From Ruminococcaceae bacterium UBA5401 (GTDB taxonomy: Bacteria; Bacillota; Clostridia; Oscillospirales; Acutalibacteraceae), in contig DHOB01000019.1 in assembly GCA_002409675.1 (NCBI GenBank), forward strand, positions 1 to 23,326: a stretch of 23,326 nucleotides of DNA, in the 5' to 3' direction. A model generated the notes under the pieces. That model did no database searches, was not told the origin of the DNA, and saw nothing but the letters and a program-made list of their open reading frames with translations. The translations under genes and the position numbers were made by a program. The stretch's first letter is position 1. Every line of letters begins with the position of its first letter. Of this stretch, positions 12,795 through 20,749 are shown piece by piece.

Positions 12795-15161
12795 TCATTT
12801 CAGCTGCACAATGGTCACGCCGGACTCGCCCTCGCCGTAGGTGCCGAGCCGGAAGCTCTTCACCCCCGGGTGGTTCCGCAGCCGCTTCTGCACCGCGCTG
12901 CGCAGCACGCCCGTGCCCTTGCCGTGGATTACGGTCAGCCGGTCCACGCCGGAGAGCACGGCGGAATCGATGAAGCGGTCGAGGTTCATCACGGCCTCCT
13001 CGGCCGTCTGGCCCCGCAGGTCCAGCTCCATGGCCGGCGCGCCCCGGGCGGAAGACAGCTCTTTCGTCACGGTGCGGAACGCGGCGCGCTTCGGTTTTTC
13101 TTTTACCAAGCGCAGACGGCCGGCCGGCACGCGCGTCTGCACGGCCCCGGCCTGCACCAGCGCCTCGTGCGAATCCCCCTCCGGCGGGCGGAGCACGGTG
13201 GCCTTCTTCCCGATGCCGGAAAGCAGCACCGTGTCGCCGGCTTTGAGCGGGCGGGGCAGGCGGTAGCCGTCGTCCTCGCTGCGGGCGACGGGGTCCGCGG
13301 CGTCGTCCATCTCGCGCAGCCCGGCGTTCAGCCGCGCCTTCTGCTCGGCGGTCAATGCCCTGCCGCGCCGCTTCTTCAGCTCCTCCAGCTCGTTCAGGAG
13401 GGCGTCGGCCTGCGCGCGCGTGCGGGAGACCAGCTGCGCCGCCTTCTCGCGGGCGTCTTTCATCTCGCGGTCCGCCCCGGCGCGCACGCGGTCGCGCTCG
13501 GCCTCGGCTTCGCGCCGGGCCTGTTCCGATTCCAGCCGGGCGCGCTCCGCCCCGGCGCGCTCGGCCTCCAGCTTTCTGCGGCTCTGCTCCAGGCCGCCGA
13601 CCACGTCCTCGAACCGCCTGTTTTCGCCGGAGACCAGCCGCTTCGCATTCTCGACGACCCCGGGGTCCATCCCGAGCCGCAGCGAGATGGCGAACGCGTT
13701 CGAGCGGCCGGGCATCCCGATCAGCAGCCGGTAGGTCGGCCGCAGGGTCGCGACGTCGAACTCGCAGCACGCGTTCTCGACCCCCGGGGTCTGGAGCGCG
13801 TAGGCCTTCAGCTCGGCGTAGTGGGTGGTGGCCGCGATTTTCGCGCCCTTGCGGCGCAGAGCCTCCAGAATCGACTCGGCGAGGGCCGCGCCCTCGACCG
13901 GGTCCGTGCCGGCGCCCAGCTCGTCCAGCAGGACGAGGCTTTGCCCGTCCGCGCGCCCCATAATTCCTATTATATTCTTCATGTGTGCGGAAAAGGTCGA
14001 AAGCGACTGCTCGATGCTCTGCTCGTCGCCGATGTCGGCCAGCACCTGGTCGAACGCCGAAATCTCGCTGCCTTCCGCCGCGGGAATCAGCAGGCCGCAC
14101 AGGGCCATCAGCGTGAGCAGGCCGGCGGTCTTGAGCGCGACGGTCTTGCCGCCCGTGTTCGGCCCGGTGACGACCAGCGTGTCGAACCGGACGCCCAGCT
14201 CGATGTCGGTGGGGACGACCCGGTCCGGGGCAATCAGCGGGTGGCGCGCCCGGCGCAGGACGATTCTGCCCTCGCGGTTCAGCTTCGGGCGGGTCGCCTT
14301 CATCTTGTAGGCGAGGGACGCCTTGGCGAAAATCACGTTGAGCTCCACCGCCGCGGCGTAGCTGCCGAGGATGGCGTCGGCGAAGTTCCCCGCCTCGGCG
14401 GAAAGCTCCCGCAGGATGCGCTCCATCTCTTTCTTTTCCTGTGACTGCAGCACGCGGACCTGGTTGTTGGCGTCGACCGCGCCCATCGGCTCGACGAAAA
14501 CCGTGGAGCCGCTCGCGGAGGTGTCGTGCACCAGGCCGGGGACCTCGCTTCTGCACTCCGCCTTCACGGGGACCACGAAGCGCCCTTCGCGGATGGTCAC
14601 GATGGGGTCCTGCAGAAATTTCTGGTACGCCGGCGAGCGGACCATGCGGTCCAGCGTCTCCCGTGCGCGGGCCGACGCGGAGCGGATTCTGCGCCGGATG
14701 GAGGCGAGCGCCGGCGAGGCCGTGTCCGCCATCTCCTCCTCGGAAAGGACGGCGCCGGTGATGCGCTCCTCCAGGTATCTGTTCGGCGTGAGGGACTCGA
14801 ACCGCCCGTCGAGGACGGTCCTGGCCCCGGCGCACTTTTTGCGCCACTCGGTGATGCCGCGCAGCGCGCGCAGGACCGACGCGACCTTCAGCAGCTCCGC
14901 CATGTTCAGCATCCCGCCCGCCTGGGCGCGGCGCAGCGGGCCCTCCACGTTCGCAAGGCCCCCGAACGACGGCGAGCCGAACCGCGCCGTCAGCACGAAG
15001 GCGTCGTCCGTCTCCTGCAGCAGGCGGTCCGCGTCCCGCGGCGCGGGGGCGAGGTCCAGCGCGGCCTGCGCCGCGTCCCCGCAGGCGGTCTCGCCGGCCA
15101 GCAGCTTCAGGATTTTGTCCAGTTCCAGCGCATGCGCATGTTTTTTCCAGTCTTCCTGCAC
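12795..15161 (-). CDS. mutS2: MutS2 ATPase/nuclease
   Basis: A MutS paralogue of 788 residues without mismatch-recognition domains. MutS2 proteins limit recombination or, in Bacillus, split collided ribosomes. Motifs are Walker A GPNTGGKT (333-340), Walker B LVLLDELGAGTDP (409-421) and a charged coiled coil (about 500-620). The C-terminal Smr domain (711-788) carries LDLRG (713-717) and HGKGTG (746-751), the residues linked to nuclease or RNA-related activity. Its start is a GTG at 15161 behind GGAGGA. It lies 19 bases after recO. Length and domain order are normal. Confidence 0.96.
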   Translation of the reverse strand: MQEDWKKHAHALELDKILKLLAGETACGDAAQAALDLAPAPRDADRLLQETDDAFVLTARFGSPSFGGLANVEGPLRRAQAGGMLNMAELLKVASVLRALRGITEWRKKCAGARTVLDGRFESLTPNRYLEERITGAVLSEEEMADTASPALASIRRRIRSASARARETLDRMVRSPAYQKFLQDPIVTIREGRFVVPVKAECRSEVPGLVHDTSASGSTVFVEPMGAVDANNQVRVLQSQEKKEMERILRELSAEAGNFADAILGSYAAAVELNVIFAKASLAYKMKATRPKLNREGRIVLRRARHPLIAPDRVVPTDIELGVRFDTLVVTGPNTGGKTVALKTAGLLTLMALCGLLIPAAEGSEISAFDQVLADIGDEQSIEQSLSTFSAHMKNIIGIMGRADGQSLVLLDELGAGTDPVEGAALAESILEALRRKGAKIAATTHYAELKAYALQTPGVENACCEFDVATLRPTYRLLIGMPGRSNAFAISLRLGMDPGVVENAKRLVSGENRRFEDVVGGLEQSRRKLEAERAGAERARLESEQARREAEAERDRVRAGADREMKDAREKAAQLVSRTRAQADALLNELEELKKRRGRALTAEQKARLNAGLREMDDAADPVARSEDDGYRLPRPLKAGDTVLLSGIGKKATVLRPPEGDSHEALVQAGAVQTRVPAGRLRLVKEKPKRAAFRTVTKELSSARGAPAMELDLRGQTAEEAVMNLDRFIDSAVLSGVDRLTVIHGKGTGVLRSAVQKRLRNHPGVKSFRLGTYGEGESGVTIVQLK

Positions 15162-15180
15162 GTCGTCTTCCTCCAGCTTT

Positions 15181-15981
15181 TCAGGTTGCGGGCCTCTCGC
15201 CCGGTTTTGTTTCCCCGGCGTCCGCGCCGGGGCGCGTCATCCGGTGGTAAAAATCCAGCGTGCCGAAGCCGCGGCCGAGCGTTTCGAGCACATAGCCCTC
15301 CGCCGCGGCGGAAAGCTGCCGCTGCGCCTCCCCCGACACGCGGAATGAAAACAGCTTCTCAAAATCCGCATAGACGGTGTGGCGCAGGGCGGCGAGCGCC
15401 CCGCCGTTCAGGGCGAAGGCGGGGCCGGGGCGCTCCTGCGGGCGGAAGCACCCGCCGCACAGCAGCTTCCCCTCCCGCGGCAGAAAGAACATCGTCTCCG
15501 CCTCGTAGCGCCCGCACCCCGCGCAGCACACGAGGTCCGGCTGGTAGCCCGCCAGCGTCATGATGCGCATCTCCACCGCCGCCTTGATGGGCGCGGCGGG
15601 TCTGTCCCCCCGCGCGAGGAAATACAGCGCGTTCAGCATCAGGCGCAGAAAGCGCCCGGCGTTTTCGCCCTGCGGGGCCAGGGCCACGGCCAGCTCGCAG
15701 AAATACTGGGCAAGCGAAAGGCGCCCGATGTCCTTCCGAAGGCCGAAAAAGACCTCGATGGGCTGGGCGTCGTCGATTATGTAGCTGCTCCGCCCCTCGA
15801 AAATCGAGAGGCGGGAGTAAGTAAACAGCCTTGTGGCGGAGAGCCTTCCGCCCGCGCCGCGGCCCGCGCGGCGGACGAACGCCCTCAGAATCCCGCGCTC
15901 GCGCGTGAGGACCGTGACCAGCCGGTCCGTGTCACCCACGCGCTTCTCCGTAACCACCAGGCCCGGTGTGTCCATCTTCAT
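15181..15981 (-). CDS. recO: DNA repair protein RecO
   Basis: A 266-residue recombination mediator that, with RecR, loads RecA onto SSB-covered single strands. The N-terminal OB fold starts PGLVVTEKRVGDTDRLVTVLT. The C-terminal half has a zinc site formed by CAGC (153-156) and CGGC (175-178). The ATG at 15981 follows AGGAGAA. Its first 50 bases overlap the end of the yqzL-like gene in another frame. The era-yqzL-recO order is typical of Firmicutes. Confidence 0.95.
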   Translation of the reverse strand: MKMDTPGLVVTEKRVGDTDRLVTVLTRERGILRAFVRRAGRGAGGRLSATRLFTYSRLSIFEGRSSYIIDDAQPIEVFFGLRKDIGRLSLAQYFCELAVALAPQGENAGRFLRLMLNALYFLARGDRPAAPIKAAVEMRIMTLAGYQPDLVCCAGCGRYEAETMFFLPREGKLLCGGCFRPQERPGPAFALNGGALAALRHTVYADFEKLFSFRVSGEAQRQLSAAAEGYVLETLGRGFGTLDFYHRMTRPGADAGETKPGERPAT

Positions 15982-16114
15982 CGCGGTTCTCCTGCGGATT
16001 CGCCTCTTTCTGCCTCTGCCTGCACTGGGTGTAAATCAGATAGTCCCGAACGGTTCCCGATTTCTTAAAGCAGCTCCAGGCCGTGTTTTCGTCCAAAGCG
16101 ACCGCTCCCTTCAT
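15932..16114 (-). CDS. small YqzL-like protein overlapping recO
   Basis: A 60-residue frame between era and recO. Its middle, TAWSCFKKSGTVRDYLIYTQ, resembles the W-x-x-F-x-x-(T/S)-G-x-(I/V)-x-x-Y-L-x-(Y/F) pattern of YqzL, the unknown small protein found at this position in Bacillus and relatives. The ATG at 16114 follows AGAGGATTT at good spacing; the longer frame to 16186 adds nothing recognisable. The last 50 bases overlap recO in a different frame, and the C-terminal 20 residues (polar, Gly-rich) go beyond the usual YqzL length. No function is known to me. Confidence 0.65.
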   Translation of the reverse strand: MKGAVALDENTAWSCFKKSGTVRDYLIYTQCRQRQKEANPQENRDEDGHTGPGGYGEARG

Positions 16115-16168
16115 CAAATCCTCTTCGACAGAAGTATTTGTCCCCGGAGCGGTTCTATGTGCGGTAAT

Positions 16169-16196
16169 TTTATGAACGGAATCCATAATATTACAA
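16169..16196 (-). promoter_or_regulatory. possible internal promoter before yqzL-recO
   Basis: On the minus strand there is TTGTAA, a 16-base spacer and CATAAA, in a locally A+T-rich 90-base gap after era. Each box matches consensus at about four positions. It could give recO-mutS2 transcription independent of era. Confidence 0.35.
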
Positions 16197-16205
16197 GATT
16201 CGCAT

Positions 16206-17129
16206 TCAGGGCTTCAGCTGCGAGCGGTCGTAGCCGAGGGCGCGCAGGGCGGATTCCCGGTTGCGCCAGTCCTCGCGGACCCTGACCCACAGCTTCAGGT
16301 TGATTCTGCATCCGAACAATTTTTCCATGTCCGCGCGGGCGAACGTGCCGATTTTTTTGAGCATCGCGCCGCCCTTCCCGATGATGATTCCCTTCTGGGA
16401 TTCCTTTTCGCAGTAGATGGTCGCAGTCACGTCCGCAATGCCGGCGTTTCCCGGCCGCCGGCTCATGCGCTCCACGCTGACCGCGGCCCCGTGCGGGACC
16501 TCGCGGCTTAAAAGGCGCAGCAGCTTTTCGCGGACAATCTCCGCGGCGAGCACGCGCTCCGGCTGGTCCGTCAGGGCGTCGTCGTCAAAAAAGTGCCCGC
16601 CGGGCGCGGCCCGCTTTTGAAGCTCGTCCTTCAGGTCGCCGATGCCGCTCCCCGTCTTGGCGGAAACCGGCACCACGGCCGCAAAGTCCAGCTCTTTTGC
16701 CCACGCCGCAATCTGCGCCATCAGGGCGCTTTTGCGCGGCAGCAGGTCGATTTTATTGACGGCCAGCAGCGCGGGCATTTTCGCGTCCCGCAGTCTGCCG
16801 GCCAGGCGGCGCTCGCCGTCTGAGATTTTTCTGCCCGCCTCGGTGACCAGCAGGCAGGCGTCCACCCCCGCGACCGACTGCTCCACCGCCTGCAGCATGT
16901 ACCCGTCCAGGCGGCTGCGGGGCTTTAAAAGGCCGGGCGTGTCGAAAAAGACGAGCTGGTCGTCCCCTTCGGTCAGGACGCCGAGCACGCGCGTGCGCGT
17001 CGTCTGCGGCTTGCGCGAAACGATGGACACCTTGCTCCCCAGCAGGGCGTTCATCAGCGAGGACTTCCCCACGTTGGGCAGGCCCACAATCGCGACGAAC
17101 GCGGATTTCTGTTCCGGGCGGCTACTCAC
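16206..17129 (-). CDS. era: GTPase Era
   Basis: An essential GTPase of 307 residues that binds the 3' end of 16S rRNA and checks 30S assembly. G motifs are GLPNVGKS (16-23), DTPG (63-66), NKID (125-128) and SAK (156-158), with the PQTTRTR switch I at about 41-47. The C-terminal KH domain contains KGIIIGKGGAMLKKIG. The GTG at 17129 gives GTGAGTAG, an 8-base overlap with the dgkA stop, and a GGAAGGGAAG stretch precedes it. It is translationally coupled to dgkA. Confidence 0.96.
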   Translation of the reverse strand: MSSRPEQKSAFVAIVGLPNVGKSSLMNALLGSKVSIVSRKPQTTRTRVLGVLTEGDDQLVFFDTPGLLKPRSRLDGYMLQAVEQSVAGVDACLLVTEAGRKISDGERRLAGRLRDAKMPALLAVNKIDLLPRKSALMAQIAAWAKELDFAAVVPVSAKTGSGIGDLKDELQKRAAPGGHFFDDDALTDQPERVLAAEIVREKLLRLLSREVPHGAAVSVERMSRRPGNAGIADVTATIYCEKESQKGIIIGKGGAMLKKIGTFARADMEKLFGCRINLKLWVRVREDWRNRESALRALGYDRSQLKP

Positions 17130-17631
17130 GGCTCTTCTTCCCTTCCGGGGGCCTGCGCCCCGATTTGTGCAGGCGGTCGCGGATGCCGAGCGGGCCGAGG
17201 GCGACGAACGCCACGCTGGCCGCCGTGAACACCGCCAGCGGAGCCAGCGCCCAGGGGTATGCGCCGAAAAAGCCGGCGATGCGGCGGAAGCCCTCCGGCT
17301 TCCAGAACAGGCACACGCCCACGCACACCGCGAAAAAGGCGCCCGTCAGCACCCCGCCGGAGGCCATGTCCTTGATGATGCGCACAACGGGGTTGAAGCT
17401 GGCCGCCACCATGTCGGTCAGCTCCTCCGCCACCGTGTTGAACAGCTCCGCCAGAATCACGCAGGCGAAGGTCAGCGCGAGGACCGCGTACCCCAGGCGG
17501 GAAAGGTCGAAGAAGAACGAGAACGCGAACACATACAGCGCGACCACCGCATGCACCCGCATGTTCCGCTCGTTGTTGATGCAGTAGACAATCCCGCGGA
17601 ACGCGTATTTAAAGCTTTTCAGAAAGCGCAA
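17122..17631 (-). CDS. dgkA: diacylglycerol/undecaprenol kinase, C-terminally extended
   Basis: A small integral membrane lipid kinase; in Gram-positives the substrate is usually undecaprenol. The core (about 1-112) has FKYAFRGI, NNERNMRVH, the AELFNTVAEELTD motif (E62, N65, E69, D73) and IKDMASGGV with K87-D88. Length is 169 residues against about 125 for a minimal enzyme. The extra part adds two hydrophobic segments and a basic Lys/Arg-rich tail. The start is a TTG at 17631 with GAGGAG before it, three bases after the ybeY stop. It overlaps era by 8 bases. Confidence 0.9.
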   Translation of the reverse strand: MRFLKSFKYAFRGIVYCINNERNMRVHAVVALYVFAFSFFFDLSRLGYAVLALTFACVILAELFNTVAEELTDMVAASFNPVVRIIKDMASGGVLTGAFFAVCVGVCLFWKPEGFRRIAGFFGAYPWALAPLAVFTAASVAFVALGPLGIRDRLHKSGRRPPEGKKSRE

Positions 17632-17634
17632 AGG

Positions 17635-18144
17635 CTACTCCTCGTCGTCGTCCAGAACATAGCTGCTGGTGCTGGGCAGCCCCAGTTCCGTCATGACCTG
17701 CTCCTCTTTTTCGCGCATGCGGACCTTCTGCAGGCCGCCCGCCTCGTGCGTGTAGCCGAGCAGGTGCAGCATGGAGTGCGCCGTCAGGTACCCGACCTCG
17801 CGCTCCAGGCTGTGGCCGTACCGCTTGGCCTGCTCGACCGCCTTTTCCATCGAAATCACGATGTCGCCGAGGATTTTCGCGCCCGTGGAATGGTTGATGT
17901 CGTAGACGCCGTTCTCCCCCATCGGGAAAGACAGCACGTCCGTCACCACGTCCTTGTTGCGGTACTGGGCGTTCAGCTTGCGGATCTGCTCGTTGTCCAC
18001 GAAGGTCACGCTGATTTCGGCCGGGCTGCCGAAGTTCTCCATCCGCAGCACCGCGTTGCAGCAGCGCCGCACCAGCATCCGCAGCCCCGTCGGGATTTTG
18101 ACGGCCTTCTGTTTATTGTCGATAATCACTTTTATCTTTTCCAT
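17635..18144 (-). CDS. ybeY: endoribonuclease YbeY
   Basis: A metal-dependent single-strand RNase of 169 residues that acts in 16S rRNA 3'-end maturation and 70S quality control. The zinc site is HSMLHLLGYTH (H123, H127, H133); Thr replaces the more common Asp before the last His. The N-terminal part has VTFVDNEQIRKLNAQYRNKDVVTDVLSFP, typical of the family. I chose the ATG at 18144, which has GGTGA eight bases upstream. A GTG at 18156 that overlaps the phoH stop is the alternative and would add four residues. It is coupled to phoH upstream and dgkA downstream. Confidence 0.95.
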   Translation of the reverse strand: MEKIKVIIDNKQKAVKIPTGLRMLVRRCCNAVLRMENFGSPAEISVTFVDNEQIRKLNAQYRNKDVVTDVLSFPMGENGVYDINHSTGAKILGDIVISMEKAVEQAKRYGHSLEREVGYLTAHSMLHLLGYTHEAGGLQKVRMREKEEQVMTELGLPSTSSYVLDDDEE

Positions 18145-18152
18145 GATTTCAG

Positions 18153-19112
18153 TCACCGCTCCGCTTCTTCATTTTTCTCATACGCTCTGATAATATCCTG
18201 CACCAGCTTGTGGCGCACCACGTCCTTTTCGGTAAACCGGACCTGCGCGATGTCGTCGATGCCCCGCAGGATATGGAGCACGTCCTTCAGGCCGGACTTC
18301 CTGCCCTCCGGCAGGTCTATCTGCGTGATATCCCCCGTAATCACCATCTTGGAGCCGAACCCGAGGCGCGTGAGGAACATCTTCATCTGCTCCGGCGTGG
18401 TGTTCTGGGCTTCGTCCAGGATGATGAAGCTGTCGTCGAGCGTTCTGCCGCGCATATACGCCAGCGGCGCGACCTCAATGTTGCCGCGCTCCACATATTT
18501 CTGGTAGGTTTCGGCGCCCAGCATGTCGAACAGCGCGTCGTACAGCGGGCGCAGGTAGGGGTCCACTTTCTGCTGCAGGTCGCCGGGCAGAAAGCCGAGC
18601 TTTTCGCCCGCCTCCACCGCCGGGCGGGTGAGCACGATGCGGTTGACCTGCTGCGTGCGGAACGCCGTGACCGCCATGGCCACCGCCAGGTAGGTCTTGC
18701 CCGTGCCCGCCGGCCCCACCGCCAGCGTGATGGTGTGGGTCTGGATGGCGGCGCAGTATCTTTTCTGCCCCAGCGTCTTGGCCTTGACCGGCTTGCCCTT
18801 CGACGTGATGCAGATGCAGTCGGCCGCGAGGGCCTCCAGCTTGCTCTCGCTCCCCTCGTTGACCAGCGAGATGCAGTAGCGCACGTTCTGCTCGCTGAGC
18901 GATTCGCCGCGGTTAATCAGCGAAAGCAGGCTGTTCACGGCCCGCATGGCCTTCGACACGTCGTCCGGCTCGCCGGAAATCTTCATCTCGCTTCCGCGGC
19001 AGACAATCGTGACCCGGTACTCCTGCTCGACCAGCTTCATGTTTCCGTCGAAGCTGCCGAACAGGGCGGCGGCCTGTTCCATGCGATCGATGTTGATTTT
19101 TTGCTCGAACAT
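18153..19112 (-). CDS. phoH: PhoH-like ATPase
   Basis: A 319-residue cytoplasmic P-loop ATPase of the PhoH family, commonly paired with YbeY and thought to act in RNA metabolism. An N-terminal KH-like region (about 1-75) precedes the ATPase domain with GPAGTGKT (133-140), ILDEAQN (231-237) and VITGDITQIDLP. The ATG at 19112 follows GGTGATGG; the longer frame to 19193 overlaps the promoter and is not used. It stands before ybeY in the standard Firmicutes order. The RNA substrate is unknown. Confidence 0.94.
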   Translation of the reverse strand: MFEQKINIDRMEQAAALFGSFDGNMKLVEQEYRVTIVCRGSEMKISGEPDDVSKAMRAVNSLLSLINRGESLSEQNVRYCISLVNEGSESKLEALAADCICITSKGKPVKAKTLGQKRYCAAIQTHTITLAVGPAGTGKTYLAVAMAVTAFRTQQVNRIVLTRPAVEAGEKLGFLPGDLQQKVDPYLRPLYDALFDMLGAETYQKYVERGNIEVAPLAYMRGRTLDDSFIILDEAQNTTPEQMKMFLTRLGFGSKMVITGDITQIDLPEGRKSGLKDVLHILRGIDDIAQVRFTEKDVVRHKLVQDIIRAYEKNEEAER

Positions 19113-19161
19113 TCCATCACCATGCTTTGCGGGGCCTGCGGCGGCTCCGAATCCTTCTCTT

Positions 19162-19189
19162 ATTATATCACAAACGCAGCTTTTAAGAA
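19162..19189 (-). promoter_or_regulatory. promoter of phoH-ybeY-dgkA-era
   Basis: On the minus strand a TATAAT is preceded directly by TGA (extended -10), with a weak TTCTTA 16 bases upstream. It allows vegetative expression of phoH and the genes behind it independently of the sporulation genes yqfC-yqfD. Confidence 0.6.
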
Positions 19190-19211
19190 TCATAAAATAG
19201 CCAAAAGTTTG

Positions 19212-20390
19212 TTACGGTTTTATGAATATTTCCGATTCCTCCGCGATGTTTTCCGCGCAGTCCAGTTTGACCGTATACTGCAGGCCGTCTTTCCCCCATT
19301 TTTCGGAGGGTGCGGAAGAAAGGACTTTCCCGCCGCGCAGAAGCGCCTTCGCCTTCCGGTCGGCCTCCCGCACGGCCTCTTCCCGCGCCTGCGCCTTCGT
19401 CAGCGTGTAGCGGACGGGGCGCACCTCCTCCCACCGCTCCGTATAGGTCCCGGCGGGCAGGATGTTGCCGAACAGCCGCAGGTCGGTCTTTTCGCGCGAG
19501 ACGCGCCAGGTTCCGCGCGGCCTGACCCGCAGGGTGAGCGGGAGCCGGGCGCCGTAGAGGTCGAGGTTCCGCCGGACGACGACCGCGCCGGTCGGCTCCC
19601 AGCGGCTCCTCTGCAGCCCGACGGACACCGTGAGGGTATGCGAGGTCTCCGCCAGGATTTCGGCGGAGGCCGGCTTCAGGGTGTTGCCGCCGCGCTGGTC
19701 TTCGACGACGGCGCTGACCAGAAGCTGCCCCCTGACGACGGCGTCGCCCTTTCTGACCAGGGGCGTGCCGGCGTAGACCTTCATCGAGAGGATCTGCCCC
19801 GTCGCGGCGGCTTTGATGTTGCGGATGCGGCTCAGGTCGGCGAGCTCCGGCTTGCCGACCTTCTCCTGGACGACCGCCTGCGCCACGCACCCCTGCGTGT
19901 TCACGGTCATCCAGCGGATCTGCGGGAAGCGGAGCATCACCCGCTGCGCGAGCATCTCGGGGTCGACGTCTTTTTTCCGGGTCCCGGGCGAAAGGCCCTC
20001 GGCGGAAAGGGCGGCCAGAATCCGCTCCGTCGGCACGGCGGCGTTGCCCGCGACCTGCACGCACCACACGTGCAGCGAGAGCAGGTACAGCACCGCCGCA
20101 AAAGCCGCCGCGCCGGCCCAGAGGCCCGCGTGCGCCCGCGTGCGGTGCAGCAGAAAGGGCAGGCCGCGGCGCGCCCGCACGCGCAGGCGGCAGCCGGCCC
20201 TGCGCGCAGACCGGCGCATCCGCCGGTAGCTCCGGGCCGCCACGCACGCGCCGCTGTTCGGGCGGCCCGCGATGTCCCACAGATAGATTCCCCCGCGCGC
20301 GCAGGCGCTGAAAAAGCGCTCGGGGCTGCCCCCGAGGACGGAAAAGCGCGCATAGCCGAGCAGCCAGCGCGTGATTTTGAGGACGAGCAT
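19212..20390 (-). CDS. yqfD: sporulation protein YqfD
   Basis: A 392-residue membrane protein of the YqfD family, found in endospore formers and expressed under sigma-E in Bacillus subtilis. The N-terminus WLLGYARFSVLGGSPERFFSACARGGI is typical. It is followed by a basic region and one membrane helix (about 88-106), and then a large domain with the repeated-strand pattern of the family (VAGNAAVPTERIL, IKAAATGQILSMKVYAGTPLVRKGDAV). The ATG at 20390 sits behind a GGCGGGGG stretch; a GTG two codons earlier is the alternative. It lies 13 bases after yqfC. No terminator is seen before phoH. Confidence 0.88.
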   Translation of the reverse strand: MLVLKITRWLLGYARFSVLGGSPERFFSACARGGIYLWDIAGRPNSGACVAARSYRRMRRSARRAGCRLRVRARRGLPFLLHRTRAHAGLWAGAAAFAAVLYLLSLHVWCVQVAGNAAVPTERILAALSAEGLSPGTRKKDVDPEMLAQRVMLRFPQIRWMTVNTQGCVAQAVVQEKVGKPELADLSRIRNIKAAATGQILSMKVYAGTPLVRKGDAVVRGQLLVSAVVEDQRGGNTLKPASAEILAETSHTLTVSVGLQRSRWEPTGAVVVRRNLDLYGARLPLTLRVRPRGTWRVSREKTDLRLFGNILPAGTYTERWEEVRPVRYTLTKAQAREEAVREADRKAKALLRGGKVLSSAPSEKWGKDGLQYTVKLDCAENIAEESEIFIKP

Positions 20391-20403
20391 ACGCACCCCC
20401 GCC

Positions 20404-20655
20404 TTAGCCCAGAAATTCGATTCCCGTGATGTACCCGGCCACCACCAGGGCGTCCGCGGTCAGGCACCGGATGACCAGGCCGCGCCCGGTAAAGCGGATG
20501 ACCTGGCGCTTGGTCCGCACGCGCACCACGCCGCCGCCGTACTCCAGCACGCCGCAGCAGCCCTCGACGACCGCCTCCCGGTTGCCGTTGAGCTCCAGGT
20601 GGAACGGGATGCCGAGATCCGCGAGGCTGCCGAGCGGATTTTCCCTGTTTCGCAA
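20404..20655 (-). CDS. yqfC: sporulation protein YqfC
   Basis: An 83-residue protein of the YqfC family, found next to yqfD in spore formers. It reads as short strands (FHLELNGNREAVVEGCCGVLEY, VVRVRTKRQVIRFTGRGLVIRCL) ending in VVAGYITGIEFLG, as in homologues. The start is a TTG at 20655 with GGAGGGGGGAG at good spacing; the nearby ATG is out of frame. It is the first gene of yqfC-yqfD and has a sigma-E-like promoter. Its biochemical role is not known to me. Confidence 0.85.
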   Translation of the reverse strand: MRNRENPLGSLADLGIPFHLELNGNREAVVEGCCGVLEYGGGVVRVRTKRQVIRFTGRGLVIRCLTADALVVAGYITGIEFLG

Positions 20656-20683
20656 ATCGCTCCCCCCTCCGCATTTCTGCTAA

Positions 20684-20712
20684 ATGCTATGCGCCCGGTG
20701 ACGTAAATATCC
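20684..20712 (-). promoter_or_regulatory. sigma-E-type promoter of yqfC-yqfD
   Basis: On the minus strand GGATATT and CATAGCAT are 14 bases apart. Compared with the sigma-E pattern (G/T-A/C-ATATT, 14 bases, CATACA-A/C-T) this is 6 of 7 and 6 of 8. The start would be about 20 bases before the yqfC TTG. Confidence 0.6.
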
Positions 20713-20731
20713 GCACCGGCACATATACATG
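20703..20731 (+). promoter_or_regulatory. possible sigma-E-type promoter of the ylbJ-like gene
   Basis: GTAAATA and TATACATG lie 14 bases apart on the plus strand, a partial match to the sigma-E pattern. Its -35 overlaps the -35 of the opposite promoter. The expected start is very close to the ribosome site, which weakens the call. Confidence 0.32.
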
Positions 20732-20749
20732 GCCTTGCGGGGTGATGCT

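Noticed and set aside
12778..14847. A 689-codon minus-strand frame in a different phase within mutS2
   Set aside because: Highly Arg/Gly/Ala-rich and overlaps mutS2, whose ATPase and Smr motifs are complete in the other phase.
18210..20429. A plus-strand open frame of 739 codons opposite phoH and yqfD
   Set aside because: Same GC artefact; it crosses gene borders and promoters of the real genes.
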